Position numbers and translations under genes: made by a program
Source of the DNA: an uncultured Caldimicrobium sp.
GTDB taxonomy: Bacteria > Desulfobacterota > Thermodesulfobacteria > Thermodesulfobacteriales > Thermodesulfobacteriaceae
Direction: 5' to 3'
Assembly: GCA_938091475.1 (NCBI GenBank)
Contig: CALLJI010000147.1
Span: forward strand, 1 to 10,252
DNA length: 10,252 nucleotides
Shown here: one piece after another, positions 1 to 6,579 of the stretch
Layout of the letters: every line of letters starts with the position of its first letter
Numbering within the stretch: position 1 is the first letter of the stretch
The notes under the pieces: model-generated
What the model was told of the DNA's origin: nothing
Database searches by the model: none
The model's input: the letters and a program-made list of their open reading frames with translations, nothing else

Positions 1-697
1 TAAGAGGTTCTGCAGTTTTTGCTATCTCAAGGATTGCGTCAAGATCTATATAATCCTTTGTCTTATCCTTTAAATTTTCCACAAAATGGATATCTTCTTC
101 AAAAGAGGTGATTAAACCCAGATGTCTCTCTGGTACTAAATCTTTAAGTCGAGGAATCACACCTAAAATTGGTATTTGGGTGTATTTCTCGATGGAAGCT
201 CTAATGATAGATTCATGGCGGGGATTTGCTACATGGTTTAAAATTACTCCTTTTATAGATAAATTTGGATCAAAATCTATAAATCCCTTTAAAAGAGCAG
301 CCATACTTCTTGTTGCTTTGGTGCAATCAAGCACTAAAATCACAGGAGCCTTAAGAAGCTTAGCCAGGCTTTCTGTACTACAACTACCAGAAATATCCAC
401 CCCATCAAAGAGCCCCCTATTTCCCTCAATAATAGCTATATCAGAAAAACGACTACCACTGTAGAAACTAAAAAGGTTATGTGCCTCATCAAATAAAAAA
501 AGGTCTAAATTTCTGCAAGCATATTGAGCAACTCTACCTAACCATCCCGCATCAATATAATCAGGCCCCTTTTTAAAGGGTGCAACCTTTAATCCCCTCT
601 CTTTCAACAAAGAAATTAGAAGTAAGGTAAAGATAGTCTTTCCAGCACCACCTTTGTGTGAAGCAATCACTAATCTTGGAATAGAGAATAGGGTCAT
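1..697 (-). CDS. dsrN: DsrN-like siroheme amidase / CbiA-family cobyrinate a,c-diamide synthase (N-terminal part)
   Basis: The reverse strand is open from ATG at 697-695 to the window edge, giving 232 residues with no stop. Seen: a P-loop SHKGGAGKT (13-21), FKKGPDYIDAGW (41-52), RNLDLF (62-67), EGNRGLFDG (91-99), STESLAKLL (107-115) and PERHLGL (189-195). These are hallmarks of the ATP-binding half of CbiA/CobB amidotransferases. The C-terminal glutaminase half, with its catalytic Cys, should lie beyond the left edge. Family knowledge: CbiA amidates cobyrinic acid, while DsrN encoded in dsr loci is held to amidate siroheme for dissimilatory sulfite reductase. The place directly after dsrP, as in the Allochromatium vinosum order dsrJ-O-P-N, and the FKKGPDYIDA variant favour DsrN; a cobalamin enzyme is the alternative. 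No Shine-Dalgarno is visible before the ATG (only A/T), so the start is less certain than the family. Confidence 0.85.
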   Translation of the reverse strand, partial: MTLFSIPRLVIASHKGGAGKTIFTLLLISLLKERGLKVAPFKKGPDYIDAGWLGRVAQYACRNLDLFLFDEAHNLFSFYSGSRFSDIAIIEGNRGLFDGVDISGSCSTESLAKLLKAPVILVLDCTKATRSMAALLKGFIDFDPNLSIKGVILNHVANPRHESIIRASIEKYTQIPILGVIPRLKDLVPERHLGLITSFEEDIHFVENLKDKTKDYIDLDAILEIAKTAEPL

Positions 698-792
698 ATT
701 TTTTATATTAAATCAGATTAAAATATTGACTAAGGTTTGATAATTTTTTTTCAAGAAATAATTAATTTTTCTCTTCGAAGATTAATATGGAA

Positions 793-814
793 GGGGTGGA
801 ATATAATCCACCCC
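793..814 (-). terminator. GC-rich hairpin after dsrP (possible terminator or mRNA 3'-end stabiliser)
   Basis: A perfect 8-bp stem (793-800 paired with 807-814, arms GGGGTGGA and TCCACCCC) closes a 6-nt loop, 19 nt past the dsrP stop in otherwise A/T-only DNA. Read in the dsr direction it is preceded by an A-rich run but followed only by TTCCATATTAAT, a poor U-tract. It may therefore be a weak or partial terminator, or a stem protecting the dsr mRNA, rather than a full intrinsic terminator. In the plus direction T-runs begin about 7 nt after the stem, but no plus-strand gene ends there. The rest of the 136-nt dsrP-dsrN gap (698-833) is AT-rich; a 10-bp palindrome TCTTCGAAGA sits at 772-781, and I could not settle on a promoter for dsrN. 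Confidence 0.5.
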
Positions 815-833
815 GAATGCTTTTTAAGTTTTT

Positions 834-2012
834 TTAATTTTTTTGTAATTTAACAGCTAAATTTTTCCTTCTTTCAACTTCTAAGACTAATTTATAGAGT
901 ATAGTTAAAACCAGAAAACCTGTTGCCCAAACTCCAAGGGTAATCATCGCCTCTGGAAAGGTAGGCCTATAAGGTGTAACCGTCTCAAAGGCATTGGGTG
1001 TAAAACCACCGGTAATTAAACCAATTCCCTTTTCAATGTAGGCACTGAAGAAAACAGCAAGACAAGCTAAGACCAAAGTTGTCTCTTTCTTCCTAGTTGC
1101 AGGATTTATTAAAAGAATGAGGGCAATGAGAGCTAAAACCACAGCAGTCCACATAAAGGGAACCCACTCTGCATGCCCCTCAAATCCGATAAATAGATAT
1201 TGAAAGGGTGCCTTATGTCCAGGAATATTACTATAAAATACGGTAAAAACCTCAAAGAGATAGAATCCTATAAAAACTAAATAGAAGTATGTAACTGTTT
1301 TGCCCAAGGTTTCAAAAGCCTTATCTCCAATATCAAAATTAGCCACCTTTTTTAACAAACTCGCTAAAATCACAAGGAGAGCTGGTCCTGAACAAAAAGC
1401 TGAGGCTAAAAATTTCGGAGCCATAATGGCTGTAAGCCAGTAGTGTCTTCCCGGTAAGCCTTGATAAATAAAAGCAGTGACAATGTGAATAAGTGGGGCC
1501 CACATAATGGCTAAGAAAATGACGGGTTTCAACCAAGATGGATAGGCAACCCCTTTGTAATAAGAATGTAATACAGTCCATGCACAAATGAGATTCAGAA
1601 TTAAATATCCGTTTAAAACAATAACATCATAGAATAAGATTGAATTTGGAGTAGGATACCTTATCACATTAAAAACTCTCATAGGCTGTCCCATGTCAAT
1701 CACCACAAAAAGTAAGCACATAGTAATAGCTGCAACAGCTAAAAACTCACCCACCAAAGTCATCTTTCCATATACTTTGTGATTATGCCAATAATAAGGC
1801 AACACAATGGTAACAGCTGAAGCTGCAATTCCAACCAAAAAAGTAAAATTAGCAATGTAAAAAGCCCAGGAGACATCTCTACTCATTCCCGTAATACCTA
1901 AACCTACCTCTAACTGTTGATAATAAAAAGAAAATCCAATCAATATTAAAATAGCTAAAAAGAAAACCCAAAGCCAATATTTCTTAGTTCCTTTGAGTGC
2001 GTACTCTAACAT
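834..2012 (-). CDS. dsrP: DsrP, NrfD/PsrC-family integral membrane subunit of DsrMKJOP
   Basis: 392 residues, mostly hydrophobic, with about ten predicted membrane helices (roughly 13-31, 48-72, 86-106, 125-148, 161-183, 198-220, 238-260, 282-302, 310-328 and 355-377), the usual NrfD/PsrC plan. Conserved-looking features include SRDVSWAFYIANF (44-56), GEFLAV (88-93), the acidic VIDMGQP (104-110) and GIGLITGGFTPN (329-340). No cofactor motif is expected. DsrP is taken to exchange electrons with membrane quinone and hand them to or from the periplasmic ferredoxin subunit DsrO. The start ATG has an excellent Shine-Dalgarno, AAGGAGGT, about 6 nt upstream. It begins 29 nt after dsrO and is the last gene before the hairpin. 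The order after dsrO and the length fit DsrP better than other NrfD relatives such as HmcC or QrcD. Confidence 0.95.
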   Translation of the reverse strand: MLEYALKGTKKYWLWVFFLAILILIGFSFYYQQLEVGLGITGMSRDVSWAFYIANFTFLVGIAASAVTIVLPYYWHNHKVYGKMTLVGEFLAVAAITMCLLFVVIDMGQPMRVFNVIRYPTPNSILFYDVIVLNGYLILNLICAWTVLHSYYKGVAYPSWLKPVIFLAIMWAPLIHIVTAFIYQGLPGRHYWLTAIMAPKFLASAFCSGPALLVILASLLKKVANFDIGDKAFETLGKTVTYFYLVFIGFYLFEVFTVFYSNIPGHKAPFQYLFIGFEGHAEWVPFMWTAVVLALIALILLINPATRKKETTLVLACLAVFFSAYIEKGIGLITGGFTPNAFETVTPYRPTFPEAMITLGVWATGFLVLTILYKLVLEVERRKNLAVKLQKN

Positions 2013-2041
2013 CTTGACCTCCTTAATAATCTCTTTTCATT

Positions 2042-2836
2042 TTATATAACATAATAAACAGAGGGATTTGTGCCTAATTCAACCTTTCTGCGAATGGCAA
2101 ATCTCTCCTTAAGAATTTGTCTTACCTCAGAATTAGGATCATTTAAGTCCCCAAAGAGAAGGGCTTTTGCTGTACAAGCCTCAACACAGGCTGGTAGTTT
2201 TCCTTCATCTAATCTTTGATAACAAAAGAGACATTTTTCAACTACCCCTGGAGTTCTGGTAGGAAACTCTGGATTAACCTTGCTAATATATGGACGAGGG
2301 TCAATCCAATTAAAGGATCTTGAACCATAGGGGCATCCTGCCATACAAAAACGACAACCAATACATCTGTGAAAATCCATCATTATAATCCCATCTGATC
2401 TTTTAAAAGTAGCTTTAGTAGGACAGACTCTCACACATGGAGGATTATCACAATGATTACAAAGAAGTAAGAAGGGAAACTTAGATAAATGCTCCATAAC
2501 CCGCTCATCTCTTAATTCTGGAAAGGCATGTTCAAAGGAATCACTCCAGATCCATTTAATCTCTTTCTTTTTATCTGGTATGTTGGGGACATTATGCGTG
2601 CTATGACAAGCCTGTATCGCAGGACAATTATTCATACAATCACTTCCAGCTTCTATACACTTTTTCACATCAATCACCATTCCCCATCTCTGGGCCTTAA
2701 GTGCCCCCTCAGGCGCCTTATGCTCAACAGCCTTTACTTCAGCTTGGGAGAGTAAATTTCCCAAGCCTGCAACACTAACTGTACTAATAGATCCAATACC
2801 TAATAACTTTAAAAAAGTCCTTCTCTTTATTGCCAT
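2042..2836 (-). CDS. dsrO: DsrO, periplasmic Tat-exported iron-sulfur subunit
   Basis: 264 residues. The N-terminus is a twin-arginine signal (KRRTFLKLLG, 4-13, then a hydrophobic stretch, with likely cleavage after AEVKA near 36), so the protein folds with its clusters and is exported. Sixteen cysteines fall in four groups: 60/67/71/77, 126/129/134/138, 158/161/164/168 and 202/205/217/221. This is the DMSO reductase/PsrB-type ferredoxin pattern, able to hold up to four [4Fe-4S] clusters. The first group has unusual spacing (Cx6Cx3Cx5C), which I understand as typical of the DsrO/HmcB kind but did not check. It partners the membrane subunit DsrP and the cytochrome DsrJ. Its ATG lies inside the end of dsrJ (10-nt overlap), 7-8 nt after GGAGG, which suggests coupled translation. 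Confidence 0.95.
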   Translation of the reverse strand: MAIKRRTFLKLLGIGSISTVSVAGLGNLLSQAEVKAVEHKAPEGALKAQRWGMVIDVKKCIEAGSDCMNNCPAIQACHSTHNVPNIPDKKKEIKWIWSDSFEHAFPELRDERVMEHLSKFPFLLLCNHCDNPPCVRVCPTKATFKRSDGIIMMDFHRCIGCRFCMAGCPYGSRSFNWIDPRPYISKVNPEFPTRTPGVVEKCLFCYQRLDEGKLPACVEACTAKALLFGDLNDPNSEVRQILKERFAIRRKVELGTNPSVYYVI

Positions 2837-3213
2837 TTTTTAACCTCCTCTGGTGCTAAATGACATTTCCAACAATCTGGCTGTACTACTAAGTTTTTAT
2901 GACATCTATCACAAAATTTTTCTTTATTATCGTGACATTTCATACAAGTTCTTTGTAAACTCATTTTATAAATCTTGCCTTCATTATTTATATAATTTAC
3001 TTTACCCTCTCTCACTTTTGTCTTTCTCCACTCATCCAAAAATTTCATATGGTAAGCCTTCATATAATCTGTGTCTTCAATACATTTTTTTTCCTCTTTA
3101 GGGAGTTCAGGCTTTGGTAAGGCTTCCACTTTTCCAAAATTTAACCAGAAAGGCATAGCAAAGAAAATTATAAAAACAATTATTCCTATAATAACTTTAT
3201 TAGTATTGTACAT
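2827..3213 (-). CDS. dsrJ: DsrJ, triheme cytochrome c
   Basis: 128 residues with an N-terminal hydrophobic segment (8-25) that looks like an uncleaved signal anchor, placing the rest outside the membrane. Three CxxCH heme c sites are plain: CMKCH (90-94), CDRCH (101-105) and CWKCH (114-118). The only other cysteine, C44 in KKCIED, is in the right region for the conserved Cys reported as a distal ligand giving His/Cys heme coordination in DsrJ. The size matches the family. The ATG starts 3 nt after the dsrK stop, with AGGAGGT lying within the last codons of dsrK. Its exact role in electron transfer or sulfur chemistry in the complex is not settled in what I know of the family. Confidence 0.96.
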   Translation of the reverse strand: MYNTNKVIIGIIVFIIFFAMPFWLNFGKVEALPKPELPKEEKKCIEDTDYMKAYHMKFLDEWRKTKVREGKVNYINNEGKIYKMSLQRTCMKCHDNKEKFCDRCHKNLVVQPDCWKCHLAPEEVKKWQ

Positions 3214-3216
3214 CGC

Positions 3217-4833
3217 TTATACCTCCTCTTCCATTCCTTTTAATGGTCTGTATCTGAGATCTGTCGTTCTCTCTTTTTCACCTTCCATTATAAGGGCATT
3301 ACCCACTAATTCATGTACTCCTGCAACCACTACATCTGGAACCCAGTATTTCATTAAAGCTGTCAAGGTTGCCCTATCTATAGCACAAATTGCAACTAAA
3401 GTGTTTACTCCATAGTTCTTATGTACATATTCAACTGCATTGGCTCTTGGAAAACCACCCCTCATTCTAATTTCCATATACTCATCCGTATTCAATCCAG
3501 AACCACTGCCACAACAAAAAGTTTTTTCCCGAATAGTGTTCTCTGGCATCTCAACAAAATTGTTACATACATTCCTAAGGATAAATCTTGGTTCTTCAAA
3601 TATTCCCATACCTCTTGAAGTGTTACAGGAGTCATGGAAAGTTACTACTATATGATCATTCCTTGAAGGATCGAGCTTCAATTTGTTATGAGCTATGAGA
3701 TCTGCAGTAAATTCACAGATATGCACTGCCTTGTGATATTTGGCATGCTCAAACACTGTGCCTGTTATGGGCGATTTGGGTACCTCTAAATAGTCAAAAG
3801 GTCCAAACATTGTTCCATGATATTGGTGCCAAAATCTCCATTGATGCCCACACTCTCCTCCAATAATCCACTTAACCTTTAATCGCTTAGCTTCTTCGTA
3901 AATCTTACTATGGAGTTTTTTAGAAAATTCTATAGCATTAAAAAATCCAAAATTTCCGCCCTCTGAAGCATAAGTACTTATGGTATAATCAAGTCCAATA
4001 TGATGGAAAAGCAAGACATATCCCATAAAGGTATAAATTCCTGGATCGGCAAAAAAGTCGGCAGAGGGAGTCACAAATAAGACTTCTGCTCCCTTTTTGT
4101 TAATAGGTACTTCTATATTTAAACCAGTAATCTCTGCTATGTCTGACATCAAGAACTCTATGTTCTCTTTAATAGTATGGGGCTGAAGCCCCAAATGATT
4201 CCCAATAAAGTGAGAATTTCTCAATGGCTTCATAGCCCAATCCAAAGCTATACCTAACTCATGAAGGATATCGCGCATAATGATAGTTACCTCAGCTGTA
4301 TCAATACCATAGGGACAAAAAACAGAACATCTACGGCACTCCGTACACTGATAAAAATACATATACCACTCTTTTAAAACCTCTTCTGTTAGTGGCCTTG
4401 CTCCAGCTACTCTACCAAAGAGCCTTCCAAAGAAGGAAAACTCACCTTTTATAACTGATCTGATTAATTCAGCCCTAAGAACCGGCATATTCTTAGGATC
4501 TCCTGTTCCAAGAAAGAAATGGCACTTATCAGCACAGGCCCCACATCTAACACAGATGTCCATAAATAACTTAAAGGACCTAAATCTTTCCATCCTGTCC
4601 CTAATGGCCTTAAGTAAGCGCTCCTTCCAATCTTCAGGCAAGGGCCACTTCTCATCCGTGGGTTGCCATTTTCCTAAATTGGGTCTACCCAAATCAATCA
4701 TCACCTGAGGGTCCACCGCATAACAATATTTGCCAGGTGAAAAATCTGGTTTTATATCCATCCAATGTTTTTCAGGTGTCCTATGCAGGTCCAATCCTTG
4801 AAGTAGCTCATCTGGTTTTGGTAGCTTACTCAT
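3217..4833 (-). CDS. dsrK: DsrK, HdrD-like iron-sulfur catalytic subunit
   Basis: 538 residues, no signal peptide, expected on the cytoplasmic face bound to DsrM. Two classical [4Fe-4S] motifs are visible: C94/C97/C100/C104 (CVRCGACADKC) and C163/C166/C169/C173 (CTECRRCSVFC). The C-terminal half carries a CCG-type domain: GGECGH (C328), HDSC (C403), CCGSGSG (C440/C441) and ICAID (C483). In HdrB/HdrD such domains hold a noncubane [4Fe-4S] cluster that cleaves disulfides; in DsrK the proposed substrate is the DsrC trisulfide or heterodisulfide. The last CxxC of the textbook CCG pattern reads C483-A-I-D here. The gene starts 19 nt after dsrM, with AAGGAGGGG ahead of the ATG. Length, the DsrM neighbour and the HdrD-like layout make DsrK far more likely than GlcF or HdrD itself. 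Confidence 0.96.
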   Translation of the reverse strand: MSKLPKPDELLQGLDLHRTPEKHWMDIKPDFSPGKYCYAVDPQVMIDLGRPNLGKWQPTDEKWPLPEDWKERLLKAIRDRMERFRSFKLFMDICVRCGACADKCHFFLGTGDPKNMPVLRAELIRSVIKGEFSFFGRLFGRVAGARPLTEEVLKEWYMYFYQCTECRRCSVFCPYGIDTAEVTIIMRDILHELGIALDWAMKPLRNSHFIGNHLGLQPHTIKENIEFLMSDIAEITGLNIEVPINKKGAEVLFVTPSADFFADPGIYTFMGYVLLFHHIGLDYTISTYASEGGNFGFFNAIEFSKKLHSKIYEEAKRLKVKWIIGGECGHQWRFWHQYHGTMFGPFDYLEVPKSPITGTVFEHAKYHKAVHICEFTADLIAHNKLKLDPSRNDHIVVTFHDSCNTSRGMGIFEEPRFILRNVCNNFVEMPENTIREKTFCCGSGSGLNTDEYMEIRMRGGFPRANAVEYVHKNYGVNTLVAICAIDRATLTALMKYWVPDVVVAGVHELVGNALIMEGEKERTTDLRYRPLKGMEEEV

Positions 4834-4852
4834 CTCATCCCCTCCTTAAAAC

Positions 4853-5866
4853 CTACTTTTGAGCAACATTAGCCCATTCTTCATCAATAGGTATACCTGC
4901 TTCTTCCATAACATCTCTAAACTTTTCTTGCCACTCAGCATAAGTCACATACTTAACTGGATATTCCCAAGGATTAATGTGTCTACTCATTCTATTGTCA
5001 TTTGGCATATTTCGAGTTGGTGAGAAGAAAACACCCACCATATGCACAAGCTTACTAAAAGGAAAATATGCAGCTAAACTTGATACCAAAAATAAATGTA
5101 TATAGAATAACATACTTAGATTACCCTTAGGTAGAGCAGGATTAAAAGTAGCTAAACCATAAGTTAATTGCTTAATGGCATAAAGATCAGGTTTAACATA
5201 TAACCTCATCAAAATCCCTGTAAGTGCAATAGAAATAATTAATAAAAGTGGAAAATAGTCTGAGGCATAAGACAAATAATTGACCTTTGCATCCACAAGT
5301 CTTCTAAGCAATAGAAAGCCCAAACCTGCTAAAATGAGGAGATTTGTTATATAGATAGGAGGTAACCCCAGTTGAAAGAAACTATCCACTGCACTTATCT
5401 TCTGAACAATGGAAGGGATATCATTAACAAAAAATCTCAAGTGCCTAATCATAATTACTAAAAAAGAAAGGTGAAATAAGATGGCTCCAAGCCATAACCA
5501 TTTGGCAGAGCCATAAATTAATCTTTTTCCATCAAAATCCGCCCTTAAGTTCCTAAATAAAGATCTAAAAAGGAAGACCTCAAAGAACATTCTAAGATAA
5601 ACTTCCCAAGAGGAAGCTGGAGATTCAAGGCGACTGTGTTTAATCCAAGAAAGGCTTTTCTGTTGCCCACAAGTGGTGGTAATTTTATAGGGTTGCGGAG
5701 ATCGGGCCCAGCCAATGATCCTATAAATAAGCCCAAAAAAGAAGATAGCAAAGGCCAAATAGGGTATAAAAATGGCAAATAAACTATTTAATCCCAACAC
5801 ACCAACCCCCATAAGGGGTATTAGGATAAGGATAGCTAAAACAATAAGACTAAAGATTAGATTCAT
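4853..5866 (-). CDS. dsrM: DsrM, NarI-like membrane cytochrome b subunit
   Basis: 337 residues with hydrophobic segments near 3-22, 28-50, 122-140, 171-188, 204-220 and 250-268, then a hydrophilic tail (about 285-337). Four histidines in or next to helices, H132, H142, H257 and H275, are candidates for two heme b groups as in NarI-type cytochromes. The family role is to link the quinone pool to DsrK: it is the membrane anchor and electron conduit of the DsrMK module. The Arg/Pro-rich segment MPNDNRMSRHINPWEYPVKY (287-306) looks like the conserved DsrM C-terminal region that would face DsrK. The start has GAGGGGAG about 8 nt upstream and lies 17 nt after the preceding small gene, so co-transcription is likely. 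Confidence 0.94.
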   Translation of the reverse strand: MNLIFSLIVLAILILIPLMGVGVLGLNSLFAIFIPYLAFAIFFFGLIYRIIGWARSPQPYKITTTCGQQKSLSWIKHSRLESPASSWEVYLRMFFEVFLFRSLFRNLRADFDGKRLIYGSAKWLWLGAILFHLSFLVIMIRHLRFFVNDIPSIVQKISAVDSFFQLGLPPIYITNLLILAGLGFLLLRRLVDAKVNYLSYASDYFPLLLIISIALTGILMRLYVKPDLYAIKQLTYGLATFNPALPKGNLSMLFYIHLFLVSSLAAYFPFSKLVHMVGVFFSPTRNMPNDNRMSRHINPWEYPVKYVTYAEWQEKFRDVMEEAGIPIDEEWANVAQK

Positions 5867-5883
5867 ATGCCTACTCCCCTCTT

Positions 5884-6420
5884 TTAATGTTTTTTATTAT
5901 CAATAAATTTCTCATCTTCCCCATCCCAGATTAGTCCAGCCCTTTTTAAAAGCAAATAATTATTCTTTTTGAATTCCTCAAGTCTTACTTCATAAAGCCT
6001 CTCTCTATACTTTTGATAAAAATCCATAAATCTTATTAAAAGACAATTAATTTTGTCTTCCCATTCAAGTAAACTGCCAAATCCAAACTCCTCTATTATT
6101 TGATCACCAAAACGCTCCCGAATAATCTTTTTTAAATCAAGAAAAAACTTAGCCGCTTGCGAAGGTAGAGTCTCCTGAACTGATCTAATTTGAGCAAGCT
6201 TCTCTAAATAAGGATCCACTCTTTCCCAAGAAAAATCCACTATTAGGGCTTGCAAAATTTCTCTAAAAGCTTCCTCAATATAATATCCAAAGGGATTTGT
6301 AAATTGATCAATCTCTTTTCTAAAAAAAGGCGCACTCTCTCCGAAACTTTCCCAAAAGGTTCTGATCCAATGATTAAGGATATCAATACTACGACTTTCC
6401 AAGAAAGTTTTAAAGCTCAA
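5884..6420 (-). CDS. RsbRD_N-like (RsbR N-terminal, non-heme globin type) accessory protein of the dsr operon
   Basis: 178 residues, soluble and largely helical by appearance, with no signal peptide or membrane segment. The central part (RKEIDQFTNPFGYYIEEA, 34-51, then RVDPYLEKLAQIRSVQETLPSQA, given here only by its ends 67-89) matches my memory of the RsbRD N-terminal domain. The match includes the 'RxE..FxNPxG' and 'IRxVQxxxPSQA' signatures. There is no STAS domain behind it, so it is a stand-alone sensor-like domain and not a full RsbR. Such genes commonly stand before dsrM in sulfate reducers; the function is unknown, and a regulatory or assembly role is only inference. The start is TTG: an in-frame TAG lies just upstream and the first in-frame Met is residue 132, so no ATG start is possible without losing the domain. 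Confidence 0.8.
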   Translation of the reverse strand: MSFKTFLESRSIDILNHWIRTFWESFGESAPFFRKEIDQFTNPFGYYIEEAFREILQALIVDFSWERVDPYLEKLAQIRSVQETLPSQAAKFFLDLKKIIRERFGDQIIEEFGFGSLLEWEDKINCLLIRFMDFYQKYRERLYEVRLEEFKKNNYLLLKRAGLIWDGEDEKFIDNKKH

Positions 6421-6431
6421 TCCCCTCCTCC
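6421..6431 (-). promoter_or_regulatory. Strong ribosome binding site supporting a TTG start
   Basis: On the minus strand GGAGGAGGGGA directly precedes the TTG at 6420-6418. The purine-rich block gives good anti-SD pairing at a suitable distance. Together with the in-frame stop just upstream, it decides the TTG start of the first gene of the dsr operon. Confidence 0.7.
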
Positions 6432-6465
6432 AATTTAGCTACAAGATATTAAGTTTATTTAAAGG

Positions 6466-6494
6466 TATTTAAATAAATAAAAAAACAAAGTCAA
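6466..6494 (-). promoter_or_regulatory. Candidate sigma70 promoter of the dsr operon
   Basis: On the minus strand TTGACT (6494-6489) is followed after 17 nt by TAAATA (6471-6466), or after 16 nt by TTAAAT (6472-6467). The spacer is T-rich. It is the only TTGAC-like -35 box I see in the gap between the DUF763 gene and the dsr operon. It would give a leader of about 40 nt ending in a strong ribosome binding site. The -10 match is moderate. Confidence 0.55.
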
Positions 6495-6539
6495 GGGTTA
6501 AAAAAAGCGAATATATATGAAAAAAAGTTTTTAAGAAAA

Positions 6540-6561
6540 TTTTTAGATTCTTTTCTAAAAA
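6540..6561 (-). terminator. Weak AT-rich hairpin after the DUF763 gene
   Basis: An 8-bp stem (TTTTTAGA at 6540-6547 on the plus strand, paired with TCTAAAAA at 6554-6561) has a 6-nt loop and is followed on the minus strand by a T-rich tract. It lies 18 nt beyond the stop of the DUF763 gene and could end the nrdR-pyrF-DUF763 transcript. The stem has one G-C pair, so this is tentative. The remainder of the 159-nt gap (6421-6579) is A/T homopolymer-like and otherwise holds only the dsr promoter candidate. Confidence 0.3.
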
Positions 6562-6579
6562 ATTTAAAAATTTCCTTTT

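Noticed and set aside
108..464. 118-residue plus-strand open frame
   Set aside because: It lies wholly opposite the dsrN-like gene, whose reverse frame has clear family motifs. The plus-strand product has no recognisable domain.
1339..1587. 82-residue minus-strand frame with several Cys and His
   Set aside because: It is an out-of-frame shadow inside dsrP; the Cys/His residues show no metal-site spacing.
2528..2755. 75-residue plus-strand frame opposite dsrO
   Set aside because: It is antisense to the cysteine-motif region of dsrO and has no coding signs of its own.
3071..3415. 114-residue plus-strand open frame across the dsrJ/dsrK junction
   Set aside because: It is antisense to two solid genes with intact cofactor motifs and has no Shine-Dalgarno or family features.
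834..6420. Reading the cluster as a heterodisulfide reductase-like Hme or Hmc/Tmc complex
   Set aside because: The combination of a triheme DsrJ, a Tat-signal ferredoxin, an NrfD protein, an HdrD-like protein with one CCG domain and a NarI-like protein, in this order, is that of DsrMKJOP. Hmc and Tmc carry a larger multiheme cytochrome.
6481..6579. A/T homopolymer runs as a possible origin or phage attachment region
   Set aside because: No repeated DnaA-like boxes, direct repeats or integrase gene are seen. The composition is like other intergenic DNA in this genome.
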